64,000 nt of DNA. Origin: an uncultured Lachnospiraceae bacterium (GTDB lineage Bacteria > Bacillota > Clostridia > Lachnospirales > Lachnospiraceae). The stretch is taken from positions 62,001 through 126,000 of the forward strand of contig CANPYY010000001.1 of the NCBI GenBank assembly GCA_947588675.1, in the 5' to 3' direction. Within the stretch, counting starts at the first letter, position 1. Each line of letters starts with the position of its first letter. Made by a program: the position numbers and the translations under genes. Under the pieces are notes generated by a model that saw nothing but the letters and a program-made list of their open reading frames with translations, was not told the origin of the DNA and ran no database searches. Of the stretch, positions 40,850 to 50,839 are shown piece after piece.

Positions 40850-40922
40850 GCTCTCGTAGCTCAGTCGGTAGAGCGTCCGCTTGGTAAGCGGGAGGTCAGC
40901 AGTTCAAGTCTGCCCGAGAGCT
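40850..40922 (+). tRNA. tRNA-Thr (anticodon GGT)
   Basis: Cloverleaf GCTCTCG/CGAGAGC acceptor, D-arm GCTCAGTCGGTAGAGC, anticodon loop TTGGTAA, T-loop TTCAAGT; no encoded CCA. Confidence 0.95.
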
Positions 40923-40931
40923 TATAAAACA

Positions 40932-40965
40932 GGACGTTGTATCATGAATGATACAACGTCCCGTT
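40932..40965. terminator. Bidirectional intrinsic terminator
   Basis: GGACGTTGTATCATgaATGATACAACGTCC followed by CGTTTATTTTATTT. Confidence 0.85.
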
Positions 40966-40969
40966 TATT

Positions 40970-42841
40970 TTATTTGAACTTAAACAGATTAAGGAATTTG
41001 GTAAATATAGACGTTTTTTCATTTTCCGCAGGCGTTTCTTTTTCCTCCGCAGGCATTTTAATCTCCGGCGTCTTTATTACAAAAAGCACGGAATTTACAT
41101 TTGTATTCTTATCTGAAACAAAGGATATTGTTTTGTCACTGCTTCCGGTCATATCGTCTATTTTTTTATCTATCTTATCTTCCATTTCAGAATCCATATC
41201 TTCCGTTTTTTCAAAAAACTCATCTGCTCCGGAAACCAGTTTGCCCGAACCCTTTTCAAGCTTTTTATATCCTCCCAGTATTTTATTTACGCCATCTGTA
41301 TATGAATTTATACCGGTATCAAGTTTTTCATATCCATTTACAAGTTCATTGATTCCCTTTTTAAGTTTAACCATATTTTTCTGAAGCGTATTTAACGTAC
41401 CTGTAAGTTTTTGTATCTTCTTATTAAAGACGGAGTAATTATCCCGCAGCGACACTGCTCCGGTCATAAGCGCTCCTGTATTACTATCAAGCTGTTCATC
41501 TATTCCCGAAATAAGCTTATCGCTTCCCTGAATATAACTTATATCCGCTTTAAGTAGATTTTCTACGCCTATAAGTTTTGCCATACCTGTTACATACTCC
41601 GATAACACGCTTATATCTCCCGACGCCTGATATCTCTGATACAAAGAAACAGCCTCAGAATCTCCGCCTTTGACAAGCTCTGTAAGCTTTGTTATAAGAC
41701 CTGTATTTCCGGCATCTGTATACGCCTGATACAGCTTTCTGCCCGTATCGGTAATACCAAGAGCCGATACAGCCTGATTGTGTTTATTTACAAAATCATC
41801 TATGCTGCCAAGTCCTGCCGATGAAAGCGACCGGTAATATCCGCCAATACTGTCATCCATACTGTTAAGCCCCTTTACAAGCGAACCTATACCTGAATTA
41901 ATGCTTTTTGAGGCTGCAGCAAGTTTTGTAATGCTGTCTTTATCCATTTTAACATCTGACAAAGCAGTTTTTATTTTTTTCAGATTCTGAAGTATTTTTT
42001 TTGAACCGTCCGTAAGTATATAAGATTTACTGTCAAGTTTAATCAGTGAACTCTCTACTTTTTCTATACCATCATCCAAATCTCCTACACCGTCGTCAAG
42101 CTCGGCTACCGCATCCTGTATTTCCTCTATCTTATCCGTAAGTTCATCGGTATCTATGTCTACATTCAGATTAAGCCGCACACCGTTTATCGCTATCTGC
42201 TGCATTTCAAATTCAGTAACATCCGCCGTAATTTCAATTGTATCGCCCTTTTTCGGCAGAATAATATACGATAATTGTTTATCCGAACCCACATTTGCCT
42301 GTGTTGCGCCCTCAGAAACGATATTCTTACATTTATTGGTATCTAAAAGAACCGTTGCCTGCAGCGCATAGTTTTTCCAAAATGAACTGTCGCAGTATTT
42401 ATTCCTGTTAATATCAATCGTTATTTTAAGAGCTCCCGTCATTCCTGCTATTTCATCGGAAGTATACTCCTTTCCATCCATAAAATACCGTATGCTTATA
42501 TCCCATGGAAGATTTGTCGCACCGGCGTCCAAATCTCCCTGATAATACAATTTATCCGCTTCTGTATGAATCGTTATTTTGCCATCTTCGTAACTAATAG
42601 CATCCGTCGTATTAAGATTTTTTACATTTATATAATTTCCGTAATCTACTATATCTTTATCCGTAAAGCTGTTGACAACATACGCTCCTTTTAAAGAGCC
42701 GTCGCCCGAAAGCATGGCGTATATTACTTCCTCTTTTCCTGCCTGTGTATCAGCCGCATACACAGCGGTATTCCCCTGATTCATTAACATTATTGCTGAT
42801 AAACAGATTGCAAGCATATTCATAGTTCTTTTTTTATTCAT
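40970..42841 (-). CDS. Secreted/membrane-tethered coiled-coil heptad-repeat protein (YhgE/Pip-related), partner of MMPL transporter
   Basis: N-terminal signal; repeated Leu/Gly heptads such as VAELDDGVGDLDDGIEKVESSL and LKKGINELVNGYEKLDTGINSYTDGVNKILGGYKKLEKGSGKLVSGADEF. Confidence 0.7.
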   Translation of the reverse strand: MNKKRTMNMLAICLSAIMLMNQGNTAVYAADTQAGKEEVIYAMLSGDGSLKGAYVVNSFTDKDIVDYGNYINVKNLNTTDAISYEDGKITIHTEADKLYYQGDLDAGATNLPWDISIRYFMDGKEYTSDEIAGMTGALKITIDINRNKYCDSSFWKNYALQATVLLDTNKCKNIVSEGATQANVGSDKQLSYIILPKKGDTIEITADVTEFEMQQIAINGVRLNLNVDIDTDELTDKIEEIQDAVAELDDGVGDLDDGIEKVESSLIKLDSKSYILTDGSKKILQNLKKIKTALSDVKMDKDSITKLAAASKSINSGIGSLVKGLNSMDDSIGGYYRSLSSAGLGSIDDFVNKHNQAVSALGITDTGRKLYQAYTDAGNTGLITKLTELVKGGDSEAVSLYQRYQASGDISVLSEYVTGMAKLIGVENLLKADISYIQGSDKLISGIDEQLDSNTGALMTGAVSLRDNYSVFNKKIQKLTGTLNTLQKNMVKLKKGINELVNGYEKLDTGINSYTDGVNKILGGYKKLEKGSGKLVSGADEFFEKTEDMDSEMEDKIDKKIDDMTGSSDKTISFVSDKNTNVNSVLFVIKTPEIKMPAEEKETPAENEKTSIFTKFLNLFKFK

Positions 42842-44885
42842 TATTAATTCCTCCCTTTCTTTTTATCAAAAATCTGTCAAATAAATACAGGAATCCCGGT
42901 AAAATAAATAACACCGCAAACAGCGAGCAAACCGTTCCCCTGCCAAGAAGCATACCAAGCTGTGACAATAACCCATGCGTCGATATTTTTCCAAGAAGAA
43001 ATCCTACTATCGTAAGCACTGCTCCGGAAGTCAGTATAGATACCGTAACGTTTCTTAATGTTTCCACAGTTCCGTCTTTCTTGTTTAATATCTGCCTGTT
43101 TTCCTTATACCTTTCCGTAAGAAGTATTGCATAATCTACCGTAGCGCCAAGCTGTATTGAACTTATAATCAGATATGCAATATAAAACAGCGGCGTTCCG
43201 GCATAATAAGTCACCGACAGGTTTATCCATATTGCCGTTTCTATTGTAAGTACGAGGATAACCGGCAGCGCAAATGATTTCATTGTCAAAAGAAGCACAA
43301 TAAATACCGCTACTACTGCCGCCACATTTACTTTTGTCATATCTGCTGTAACCGTATCCATAAGGTCGTACGTACTTACTCCCTCACCTGCCAGATAATA
43401 TTTATCGGGATAATACTTATCTGCAGTTTTCCGTATATCATCAATCAACCGGAAGGTTTCATCGCCTTCATAATCAGCGTCAACGGAAATAACCATTCTG
43501 CTGTAATTTTCAGATTCCAGCTTACTTAACGTATCCTCATCCAGATATTCATATGGAACTTCGGCACCGGCCTGCTCTACAAATGCAATTACCCCTGACA
43601 CTAACGGAATTTTTTTAATATCGCTTACCATATCTGTTTCCGTGGCAGTATCACCTTTCGGAACCATAAGGACATAAGTATCGCTTTTACCAAATACCTC
43701 CTCTATTGCAGCCGTATCATCTCCCATCTGCGTCCCCTTTTCAAAAATATGCGACGCTCCATAATAGTATGAATTGTTAATACTGGCAAGATACGACGGA
43801 ACAATCATAACTGCAAATAAAATTGCCATTGGTCTTGCAATTTTACCGACTATCTTTCCAAACCAGCGGAAATCCGGTATAAATACCTTATGTCTTGTCT
43901 TATCCATATAAGGCGCAGTAAGCAAAATAAGACCCGGCATGAAAACAAAAACTACAATCAGGCTTATTGCAACCCCTTTTGCCAGCGCAAGACCCAAGTC
44001 AGGTCCTATCTTAAAGCGCATAAATGCCAGCGCCAAAAATCCTATAACTGTCGTAAGTCCGCTTGACATTATTGACGAAACCGATTTTACAAGCGCATCT
44101 TTCATTGCAATCTCAGGATTTTTCTGCTCCCCTTTACATTCTTCAAATCTGTGTATTAAAAATACCGAATAATCTAACGATACCGCTAACTGTAAAATAT
44201 TTCCGGCCGCATTCGTAACAAATGATATCTCGCCAAATATCAGGTTTGAACCCGCATTTATCATAACCGCAAGCCCAAGCCCCGCCATGACTACAAAAGG
44301 CTCTACAAATGAATTGGTTGTAAGGAACAATATAAAAAATACTAAAAGGATAGAAAAAATTGCAATCTTTCTAACCTCATCAACCGTACTGCTGGTCGCA
44401 AGAGCCGTATTTACCGCCGAGCCGGTCATCGAATTTTCATCTCCGATAATATCCCTTATGTCGGATACTGCCGTAAGGACTTTATCTTCCGTTATTGTAA
44501 TCTGATATAACGCCGTACCGTCTTTATAATAATTATCCACCACATCTGAATCTGCTGTTTCCAAAGGCACCGTAATATCTACCGAATCATCCAGCCATGT
44601 TACATCAGTTACCCCGGATACTTCAGAAATCTTTTCTTTATACTCCAGAGCCTCAGCAAGCGAAATATCTCTTATCATCACTCTCATATTTGGAATACCG
44701 CCGTCAAATTCATCTTCCATAACATCAAGCGCAACCGACGAGGGAACATCCTCAGGCAAATAATCGTTTATATCATAATTTACTGAAATAAATGGTTTGC
44801 ATATCGCCGCTATCACAAGCATTATTATGAAACAAACCAAAATCTTTTTCCGATGTTTAATAACTCCTCCGAAAAAACGTTCCAT
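42834..44885 (-). CDS. MMPL/RND-family transporter
   Basis: Two TM bundles with LQLAVSLDYSVFLIHRFEE and IQLGATVDYAILLTERYKE; probable ATG at 44885 (MERFFGGVIKHRKK). Confidence 0.9.
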   Translation of the reverse strand: MERFFGGVIKHRKKILVCFIIMLVIAAICKPFISVNYDINDYLPEDVPSSVALDVMEDEFDGGIPNMRVMIRDISLAEALEYKEKISEVSGVTDVTWLDDSVDITVPLETADSDVVDNYYKDGTALYQITITEDKVLTAVSDIRDIIGDENSMTGSAVNTALATSSTVDEVRKIAIFSILLVFFILFLTTNSFVEPFVVMAGLGLAVMINAGSNLIFGEISFVTNAAGNILQLAVSLDYSVFLIHRFEECKGEQKNPEIAMKDALVKSVSSIMSSGLTTVIGFLALAFMRFKIGPDLGLALAKGVAISLIVVFVFMPGLILLTAPYMDKTRHKVFIPDFRWFGKIVGKIARPMAILFAVMIVPSYLASINNSYYYGASHIFEKGTQMGDDTAAIEEVFGKSDTYVLMVPKGDTATETDMVSDIKKIPLVSGVIAFVEQAGAEVPYEYLDEDTLSKLESENYSRMVISVDADYEGDETFRLIDDIRKTADKYYPDKYYLAGEGVSTYDLMDTVTADMTKVNVAAVVAVFIVLLLTMKSFALPVILVLTIETAIWINLSVTYYAGTPLFYIAYLIISSIQLGATVDYAILLTERYKENRQILNKKDGTVETLRNVTVSILTSGAVLTIVGFLLGKISTHGLLSQLGMLLGRGTVCSLFAVLFILPGFLYLFDRFLIKRKGGINNE

Positions 44886-44913
44886 GTTATCAGCTCCCAA
44901 TCATATAATGGAC

Positions 44914-45017
44914 AAAATGTATTTAATTGACATTTGTACCCTTTTGATATAATATTAGAAAAGAAGGCATTATGCAACATACAATTTACTGTCAAATGTA
45001 TAATAATTGACATTATA
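44914..45017. promoter_or_regulatory. Divergent promoter/operator region between MMPL and TetR genes
   Basis: Two imperfect copies of ATGTATnn(n)AATTGACATT (44914-44938 and 44992-45017), each overlapping a TTGACA -35-like element (one per strand); + strand TTGACA-15-TATAAT. Confidence 0.55.
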
Positions 45018-45061
45018 GCTAAAATGTTTCCTATTTTCTTTTTTGAAACGGGGTATGACGT

Positions 45062-45646
45062 ATGGAAGCTAAAACCGATTTGAGAATAATCAAGACACAT
45101 AAAGCTTTATGTGAATCATTTGCTGCGCTAATTGAAAAGAAAAAATTTGAAGACATTACGGTAGGCGAACTGTGCGACCTTGCAATGGTAAGGCGCGCTA
45201 CCTTTTATAAACACTTTGCCGACAAGTACGAATTTTTTGCCTTCTTTGTCCAGGAAATACAGGAATCAATTATAACACAATATACTATAGATACAAGCAA
45301 TCCGCCGGTCACAGACAGGGATTACTACCTTTTCATTTTTCATGGAGCAATCGAATTTCTGTCCACCCACATGCATCTGGTAAGCAATATACTCAAAAGC
45401 TCTGTTTTCCCAACTTTGCTTGATATAGTTTCCACGGAAATACAACAGAATATATTCCTGTATCTCACAAGCGAAAGCAAAAGTATACCAAATCCTTCCC
45501 CTTCCGTATCCCCTCATATTCTTTCTGCATTTTATGTTGGGGGAATCATTCAGATACTCAAATACTGGCTTACCAATCCGGATACCGTTTCAAAGGAAAT
45601 GGTGTGTGATGAATTTGACAAAATACTTTCTGACGTTTTTGAATAA
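45062..45646 (+). CDS. TetR family transcriptional regulator
   Basis: KALCESFAALIEKKKFEDITVGELCDLAMVRRATFYKHFADKYEFFAFFVQEI. Confidence 0.92.
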   Translation: MEAKTDLRIIKTHKALCESFAALIEKKKFEDITVGELCDLAMVRRATFYKHFADKYEFFAFFVQEIQESIITQYTIDTSNPPVTDRDYYLFIFHGAIEFLSTHMHLVSNILKSSVFPTLLDIVSTEIQQNIFLYLTSESKSIPNPSPSVSPHILSAFYVGGIIQILKYWLTNPDTVSKEMVCDEFDKILSDVFE

Positions 45647-45670
45647 TAACCGGTTTGTATATACAAAAAT

Positions 45671-45715
45671 CTGTGCCCCGTTACATTTTCTGCTACGAAA
45701 CGTAACGGGGCACAG
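45671..45715. terminator. Bidirectional intrinsic terminator
   Basis: CTGTGCCCCGTTAC ... GTAACGGGGCACAG hairpin between convergent TetR and xylanase genes. Confidence 0.85.
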
Positions 45716-45739
45716 ATTATATATCATAGTACCATCATT

Positions 45740-47428
45740 CTACCATATCGACTGCGCCGCTGCATATACTGCATACAACGCTTTCTTAGGGTCGTTTATG
45801 CTTTGTCCGTAAAGAAGCGCCGACTGTCCGAACCGCCATGATACCGAATCAGAAAGTCCCCAGAATGTTACCCCGGTAATTTTACCGCCGTTATTTCTTT
45901 TATCTACAAGACCTTTCATGAAATCATACCAGTAATCACAGTGTCCGTCTTCAGACAGATTAAGTCCATTAATTATATCAAGCTCCGTAATCTGTACTTC
46001 AAATCCCGCATCCAGGAATTTCTGCACTGTTGCCAGTTGTTCTTCCACTGTTGGCCATTTCGTATCAAGATGGCTCTGCATTCCGACTCCTGCGCACAGC
46101 TTTTTACCTTCAGGATTGATATCATCGGCAGAATTTATATAATTAATCATTTCCACAATCTCATCCGCCACCTGACTTGTATTATAATCGTTATAGAAAA
46201 GAGGTACTTTATCCTGGAGGCCATACTGTGTAAGTACGTCATACGCCGTCTTAAATGCCAGCTTTACAAACGAAGGTTTTGTTGACAATATATTTGAACC
46301 GCTTACTATATCATAAACCTCCGACCAGTTTCTTTCCGAATTATCCGATAACTGATGGAAATATTCATTAGTTATATCCCATGTATAGACCACATCTGAG
46401 TATTCGCTTTCACATACATGTTTTACCACGTTAGTCACAAAATATATTATCCTCTGGTCCATCACTTCAGGCGTAACAAAATCGCCATTAGCCACATAGT
46501 TTACCCTGAAAAACTCTTTAGGCGTCTGACTGTGCCATATAAGCGTATGCGCGCGCATCCTTATTCCATTTTCAGCCGATACTTTAAGTATAGCGTCCAG
46601 ACGTTCATAATTAATTGACGGTACCCATGATTCGCTATATCCATCCGGTATCGTATAACCTTTCGACTGCGCCTCGCTTATACTCATAAGATTATTAAAC
46701 GGCGGATTAAAGAAATTTGCTTCTGCATCCGCAAGAAGATATGAAGGCTTCATTTCATTTTCAAGCGTAAAACTGTTATAGTTCTTACAAACAAAATCCA
46801 TTGTCGCTTTATCCTGAAGTTCCTTTTTACCTCCCATGCCGCTATAGGTAAGACACGTGCCTACATTTCCAAATATTTTTTCATATTCTTTTAAAAGACT
46901 GTCGTCATCTACCGGTATATATGACCATTTACCTGATTCTGAAACAACCGATGGCGATGGCACCGGCGACGGTACAGGCGTCGGCGTTCCTGTATACGGT
47001 TCTTCTGTAGGCGTTTTATTTACAGGCGGAGTCTGTGTATTATCCGGCCGGTTTGTCGGATTAACAATATTATTTTCCGCATTCTTATCATTTTTCTGTT
47101 CATTTTTCTTTACTGTAACTTTACAGGTAAGTTTTTTGCTTTTCCCCGCTAAAGTATACTTTGCGGATACTACAGCCTTTCCCGGCTTCTTTGCAGTAAG
47201 TTTAACCGATTTGCTTTTCTTTGCTGTCAAAGCTACAATCTTACTCCTGCTCGTACTCCATTTTACCTTCTTTACTCCCGATACTTTAAGCTTCGCGCTC
47301 TTTCCCTTACTGATTACCATTTTACTTTTGCTAAGCTTTGGTTTAGCTGCTGCATCTGCCTCCTGCCATGGCACTGCCGTAACTAAAAGCGCGGCAATAG
47401 TCAGAATCGTTAAACTCCTTTTTATCAT
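45740..47428 (-). CDS. Secreted GH10 endo-1,4-beta-xylanase with N-terminal Lys-rich Ig-like domain and Pro/Thr linker
   Basis: ENEMKPSYLL, RAHTLIWHSQTPKEFF, acid/base region TWDITNEYFH, YNDYNT, nucleophile region VQITELDI, VTFWGLSDSVSW. ATG at 47428. Confidence 0.93.
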   Translation of the reverse strand: MIKRSLTILTIAALLVTAVPWQEADAAAKPKLSKSKMVISKGKSAKLKVSGVKKVKWSTSRSKIVALTAKKSKSVKLTAKKPGKAVVSAKYTLAGKSKKLTCKVTVKKNEQKNDKNAENNIVNPTNRPDNTQTPPVNKTPTEEPYTGTPTPVPSPVPSPSVVSESGKWSYIPVDDDSLLKEYEKIFGNVGTCLTYSGMGGKKELQDKATMDFVCKNYNSFTLENEMKPSYLLADAEANFFNPPFNNLMSISEAQSKGYTIPDGYSESWVPSINYERLDAILKVSAENGIRMRAHTLIWHSQTPKEFFRVNYVANGDFVTPEVMDQRIIYFVTNVVKHVCESEYSDVVYTWDITNEYFHQLSDNSERNWSEVYDIVSGSNILSTKPSFVKLAFKTAYDVLTQYGLQDKVPLFYNDYNTSQVADEIVEMINYINSADDINPEGKKLCAGVGMQSHLDTKWPTVEEQLATVQKFLDAGFEVQITELDIINGLNLSEDGHCDYWYDFMKGLVDKRNNGGKITGVTFWGLSDSVSWRFGQSALLYGQSINDPKKALYAVYAAAQSIW

Positions 47429-47457
47429 ACTTTCCCCTCCATATTTTATTTTAAAAT

Positions 47458-48006
47458 TTATTTCATACTGCATCCTTTACAAGTCAGACATTTATCCGGC
47501 ATTTCCGTATCGGTGCAGACACGGTAATTGTCCATCATATTATCAAGTATACACACTGCGTGCGCCGATATTCCTTCTTCCTTTCCGGTAAAACCAAGGC
47601 CTTCTTCAGTAGTAGCCTTAACATTTACACGTTCCTGTTCAATATCCAGCGCATCGGCAATATTTTTCCTCATTTCCTCAATATACGGTTTCATTTTAGG
47701 TTTCTGCGCTATTATAACGGCGTCAATATTCCCAACCATATACAGTTTATCTTCAAGCATCTTTGCCACACGTTCAAGCAGCATCACGCTCGACGCATCC
47801 TTATAAGCATCATCAGTATCAGGAAAACATGCTCCTATATCCGGAAGCCCTGCCGCACCAAGAAGCGCATCCATAACCGCATGTATAAGGACATCGGCGT
47901 CAGAATGTCCCAAAAGACCTTTTTCATAAGGGATATCTACTCCGCCTATTATAAGTTTTCGGTCTTTAGTAAGCCTGTGCACATCATATCCCGTACCGAT
48001 TCGCAT
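47458..48006 (-). CDS. ispF: 2-C-methyl-D-erythritol 2,4-cyclodiphosphate synthase with Cys-rich C-terminal tail
   Basis: [72 protein letters not shown]; tail ends [10 protein letters not shown]. Confidence 0.94.
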   Translation of the reverse strand: MRIGTGYDVHRLTKDRKLIIGGVDIPYEKGLLGHSDADVLIHAVMDALLGAAGLPDIGACFPDTDDAYKDASSVMLLERVAKMLEDKLYMVGNIDAVIIAQKPKMKPYIEEMRKNIADALDIEQERVNVKATTEEGLGFTGKEEGISAHAVCILDNMMDNYRVCTDTEMPDKCLTCKGCSMK

Positions 48007-48024
48007 TTTATACCTCCAAACAAT

Positions 48025-48540
48025 TTACATTACGACGCACTTTTCCGTTTCGCATTTAAGCTGATATATAAGCGTCCTTATATCTTCTCTACTGCCATCT
48101 GCCGCAATGTCTATGTAAAAACTCCCATCGGCATCTGCCGAGTTTATTTTAAGCACCTTAATCCCATAATCAAAAATAATTGATAAAATTTCCGCTATAT
48201 TTCCTGTCTGTACAATAAGCTGCAGCCTGTCGCCCTCTTTTATATCTGAATCTGTATCATCCGGCTCTTGTCCAAGTTCAATAAGCCTCTTATACTGATA
48301 CTTTCTGCTTATCCTTACAACCGATTTCAAAAATGCGGCATATTCATCAACAATGTTTTCATCCACACCGCAAAGAAGCCTGCCTATCATATCTTCTTCA
48401 CGTTCCGGCTTATATATCCTGTCGCCACATTCCGCTTTTACCTGAACTACATGTTCTGAATAGTCCATTCTCTCCTTAAAGAGTTCTTTCAGCCTATCAT
48501 CAATTTTATCTATATTTTCTCGTATGCCTTCAAGCTCCAT
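48025..48540 (-). CDS. Chorismate mutase (AroQ type) with C-terminal ACT-like domain
   Basis: MELEGIRENIDKIDDRLKELFKERMDYSEHVVQVKAECGDRIYKPEREEDMIGRL; C-terminal LQLIVQTGNIAEILSIIFDYGIKVLKINSADADGSFYIDI resembles ACT. Confidence 0.75.
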   Translation of the reverse strand: MELEGIRENIDKIDDRLKELFKERMDYSEHVVQVKAECGDRIYKPEREEDMIGRLLCGVDENIVDEYAAFLKSVVRISRKYQYKRLIELGQEPDDTDSDIKEGDRLQLIVQTGNIAEILSIIFDYGIKVLKINSADADGSFYIDIAADGSREDIRTLIYQLKCETEKCVVM

Positions 48541-48604
48541 ACCGTATACCTCATTTTTTAAAGACTGCATAGCACAAATATACCATGCAGTCCTTTTGTT
48601 TTAA

Positions 48605-48916
48605 CTATAATCCAAGTTCTGAAAGAAGTTCTTCCTTCGACTGATAACCCACGCTGCGCTCTATTATATCGCCGTTCTCAAATAAAGCTACCGTAGGTAC
48701 TCCCGATACTCCGTACTGTATTGCAAGTCCCATCTGCTCATCAACGTTTATTTTGCCTACTACTATATCGTCGCGTTCCTTTGCAATCTCATCAATGACA
48801 GGAGCAAGCATCTTGCACGGACCGCACCATGAAGCCCAAAAATCTACAAGTACTTTCTTATCAGAGCAAACAACTGTTTCATCAAAATTATCCTCTGTTA
48901 TCTCAACTATTGCCAT
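48605..48916 (-). CDS. trxA: Thioredoxin
   Basis: VLVDFWASWCGPCKMLAPVIDEIA, YGVSGVPTVALFENGD. Confidence 0.96.
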   Translation of the reverse strand: MAIVEITEDNFDETVVCSDKKVLVDFWASWCGPCKMLAPVIDEIAKERDDIVVGKINVDEQMGLAIQYGVSGVPTVALFENGDIIERSVGYQSKEELLSELGL

Positions 48917-48946
48917 ATCGAACCTCCTTCCATATAATTAGCAGTT

Positions 48947-50698
48947 TTACTGCCTTACTTTAATATGAACTTCACGAAGCTGCTGCTCCGTAACCTCGCC
49001 CGGCGCGCCGCACATAAGGTCCTGCGCTGTAGCGCTCATCGGGAAAGGAATAACCTCGCGTATATTTTCTTCATTGCGCAAAAGCATTATCATACGGTCT
49101 ATTCCGGGCGCCATTCCCGCATGAGGCGGCGCTCCGAACTGGAATGCGTTATAAAGAGCCCCAAACTTCTGTTTAAGAACTTCTTCATCATATCCTGCAA
49201 TCTCAAACGCCTTTACCATAATATTCATGTCATGGTTTCTTACTGCGCCTGAAGACAACTCCGTACCATTACATACGATATCATACTGGTATGCCTTTAT
49301 GTCAAGGGGATCCATTTCATTAAGCGCTTTAAGTCCACCCTGCGGCATGGAAAACGGATTGTGCGTAAAACATATTTTCTTTTCTTCCTCGCTGTATTCA
49401 TACATAGGAAAGTCATTTATATAACAGAACCTGTAAGCATTTTTTTCTATAAGAGAAAGACGTTCCCCAAGCTCCGTTCTTATCTGTCCTGCATACAGAC
49501 TTGCAAGTTTTTCCCTGTCGGCTATAAAGAATATCGTATCTCCTGCCGCAAGACCTGCAAGTTCTGCAAGTTCGCTTTTCATATCATCAGGAATAAACTT
49601 ATCAATAGGTCCCTTATAGCTCATATCCTCTAATACTTCAAGGTATCCGAGTCCGCCCATTCCAATTGACTGCGCAAATTTAAGCATCTTTTCATGCTGT
49701 CCCTTGGAAAGTTTTGCATGTACATTGATTGCCCTTACCGTCTTATTGTGGAACGGCTTGAAAGTGCACCTCTGGAAAAATTCCGATACGTCGATTATTT
49801 TAAGCGGATTCCTGAGATCCGGTTTGTCCGTACCATACTCAAGCATAGCCTGTTTATAGCTTATTACAGGATACGGAGCTTCCGTAACCTTATAGCCTTC
49901 CGGCGCAAATTTTTTAAATGTATCAGTAAGAACCTGTTCTCCAACTCTGAAAACATCTTCTTCTGTTGCAAAACTCATCTCAAAATCAAGCTGATAAAAT
50001 TCTCCGGGCGACCTGTCCGCCCTCGCATCTTCATCCCTGAAACACGGCGCAATCTGAAAATACTTATCAAATCCCGACACCATAAGAAGCTGCTTATACT
50101 GCTGCGGCGCCTGCGGAAGGGCATAAAACTTGCCTTTATATTTTCTTGAAGGCACGATATAATCCCTTGCGCCCTCCGGCGATGATGCGCACAATATAGG
50201 CGTCTGTATTTCTAAAAATCCAAGTTCAGTCATCTTTCTGCGCAGAAAACTTATCACTTCGGACCTGAAAATCATATTGTCCTTAACTTTTCTGTTTCTA
50301 AGGTCTAAGAAACGATATTTAAGCCTCAAATCTTCCCTTATTTCTTTTGAAGTTGCAATCTCAAACGGAAGCTGGGTATATACCTTGCCGAGAATATCTA
50401 CTTTATGCGCTTCAAGTTCTATAGTTCCCGTAGGTATCTTGGGATTATATGTTTCTTCGTCCCTTTCGCATATAAGTCCCTCAATAGAAACACAATCTTC
50501 CTTATTTATCCCTGAAAGAAGCGACGTATCCCTCATAACAACCTGCATAACTCCATACATATCCCTTAAATCAATAAATGATACACCGCCATGATCTCTT
50601 ATATTCTCAACCCAGCCTGCTATTTTAAGTTCAGTACCTATATCACTTTCACTTATATTATTAAGCGTTCTGGTCCTGTATATACTTCCTGTTTCCAT
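48947..50698 (-). CDS. aspS: Aspartyl-tRNA synthetase
   Basis: Start METGSIYRTRTLNN at 50698; GWVENIRDHGGVSFIDLRD, FRDEDARADRSPGEFYQLDFEMSF, GAPPHAGMAPGIDRMIMLL. Confidence 0.96.
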   Translation of the reverse strand: METGSIYRTRTLNNISESDIGTELKIAGWVENIRDHGGVSFIDLRDMYGVMQVVMRDTSLLSGINKEDCVSIEGLICERDEETYNPKIPTGTIELEAHKVDILGKVYTQLPFEIATSKEIREDLRLKYRFLDLRNRKVKDNMIFRSEVISFLRRKMTELGFLEIQTPILCASSPEGARDYIVPSRKYKGKFYALPQAPQQYKQLLMVSGFDKYFQIAPCFRDEDARADRSPGEFYQLDFEMSFATEEDVFRVGEQVLTDTFKKFAPEGYKVTEAPYPVISYKQAMLEYGTDKPDLRNPLKIIDVSEFFQRCTFKPFHNKTVRAINVHAKLSKGQHEKMLKFAQSIGMGGLGYLEVLEDMSYKGPIDKFIPDDMKSELAELAGLAAGDTIFFIADREKLASLYAGQIRTELGERLSLIEKNAYRFCYINDFPMYEYSEEEKKICFTHNPFSMPQGGLKALNEMDPLDIKAYQYDIVCNGTELSSGAVRNHDMNIMVKAFEIAGYDEEVLKQKFGALYNAFQFGAPPHAGMAPGIDRMIMLLRNEENIREVIPFPMSATAQDLMCGAPGEVTEQQLREVHIKVRQ

Positions 50699-50839
50699 TC
50701 TTTTTCCCTCCTGATAAAAACAGACAATTATATTAAGTATAGTATGAACGCTATACTTTGTCAATATGTGCATGTATGACATATCCCGAAAAATATGCCC
50801 TTAACGTATATTTATAACTTAATGCTTTCATAATTCCCC

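Noticed and set aside
40881-41384. Plus-strand 167-aa ORF over the tRNA and terminator
   Set aside because: It starts within tRNA-Thr, crosses a strong terminator and is antisense to the heptad-repeat gene.
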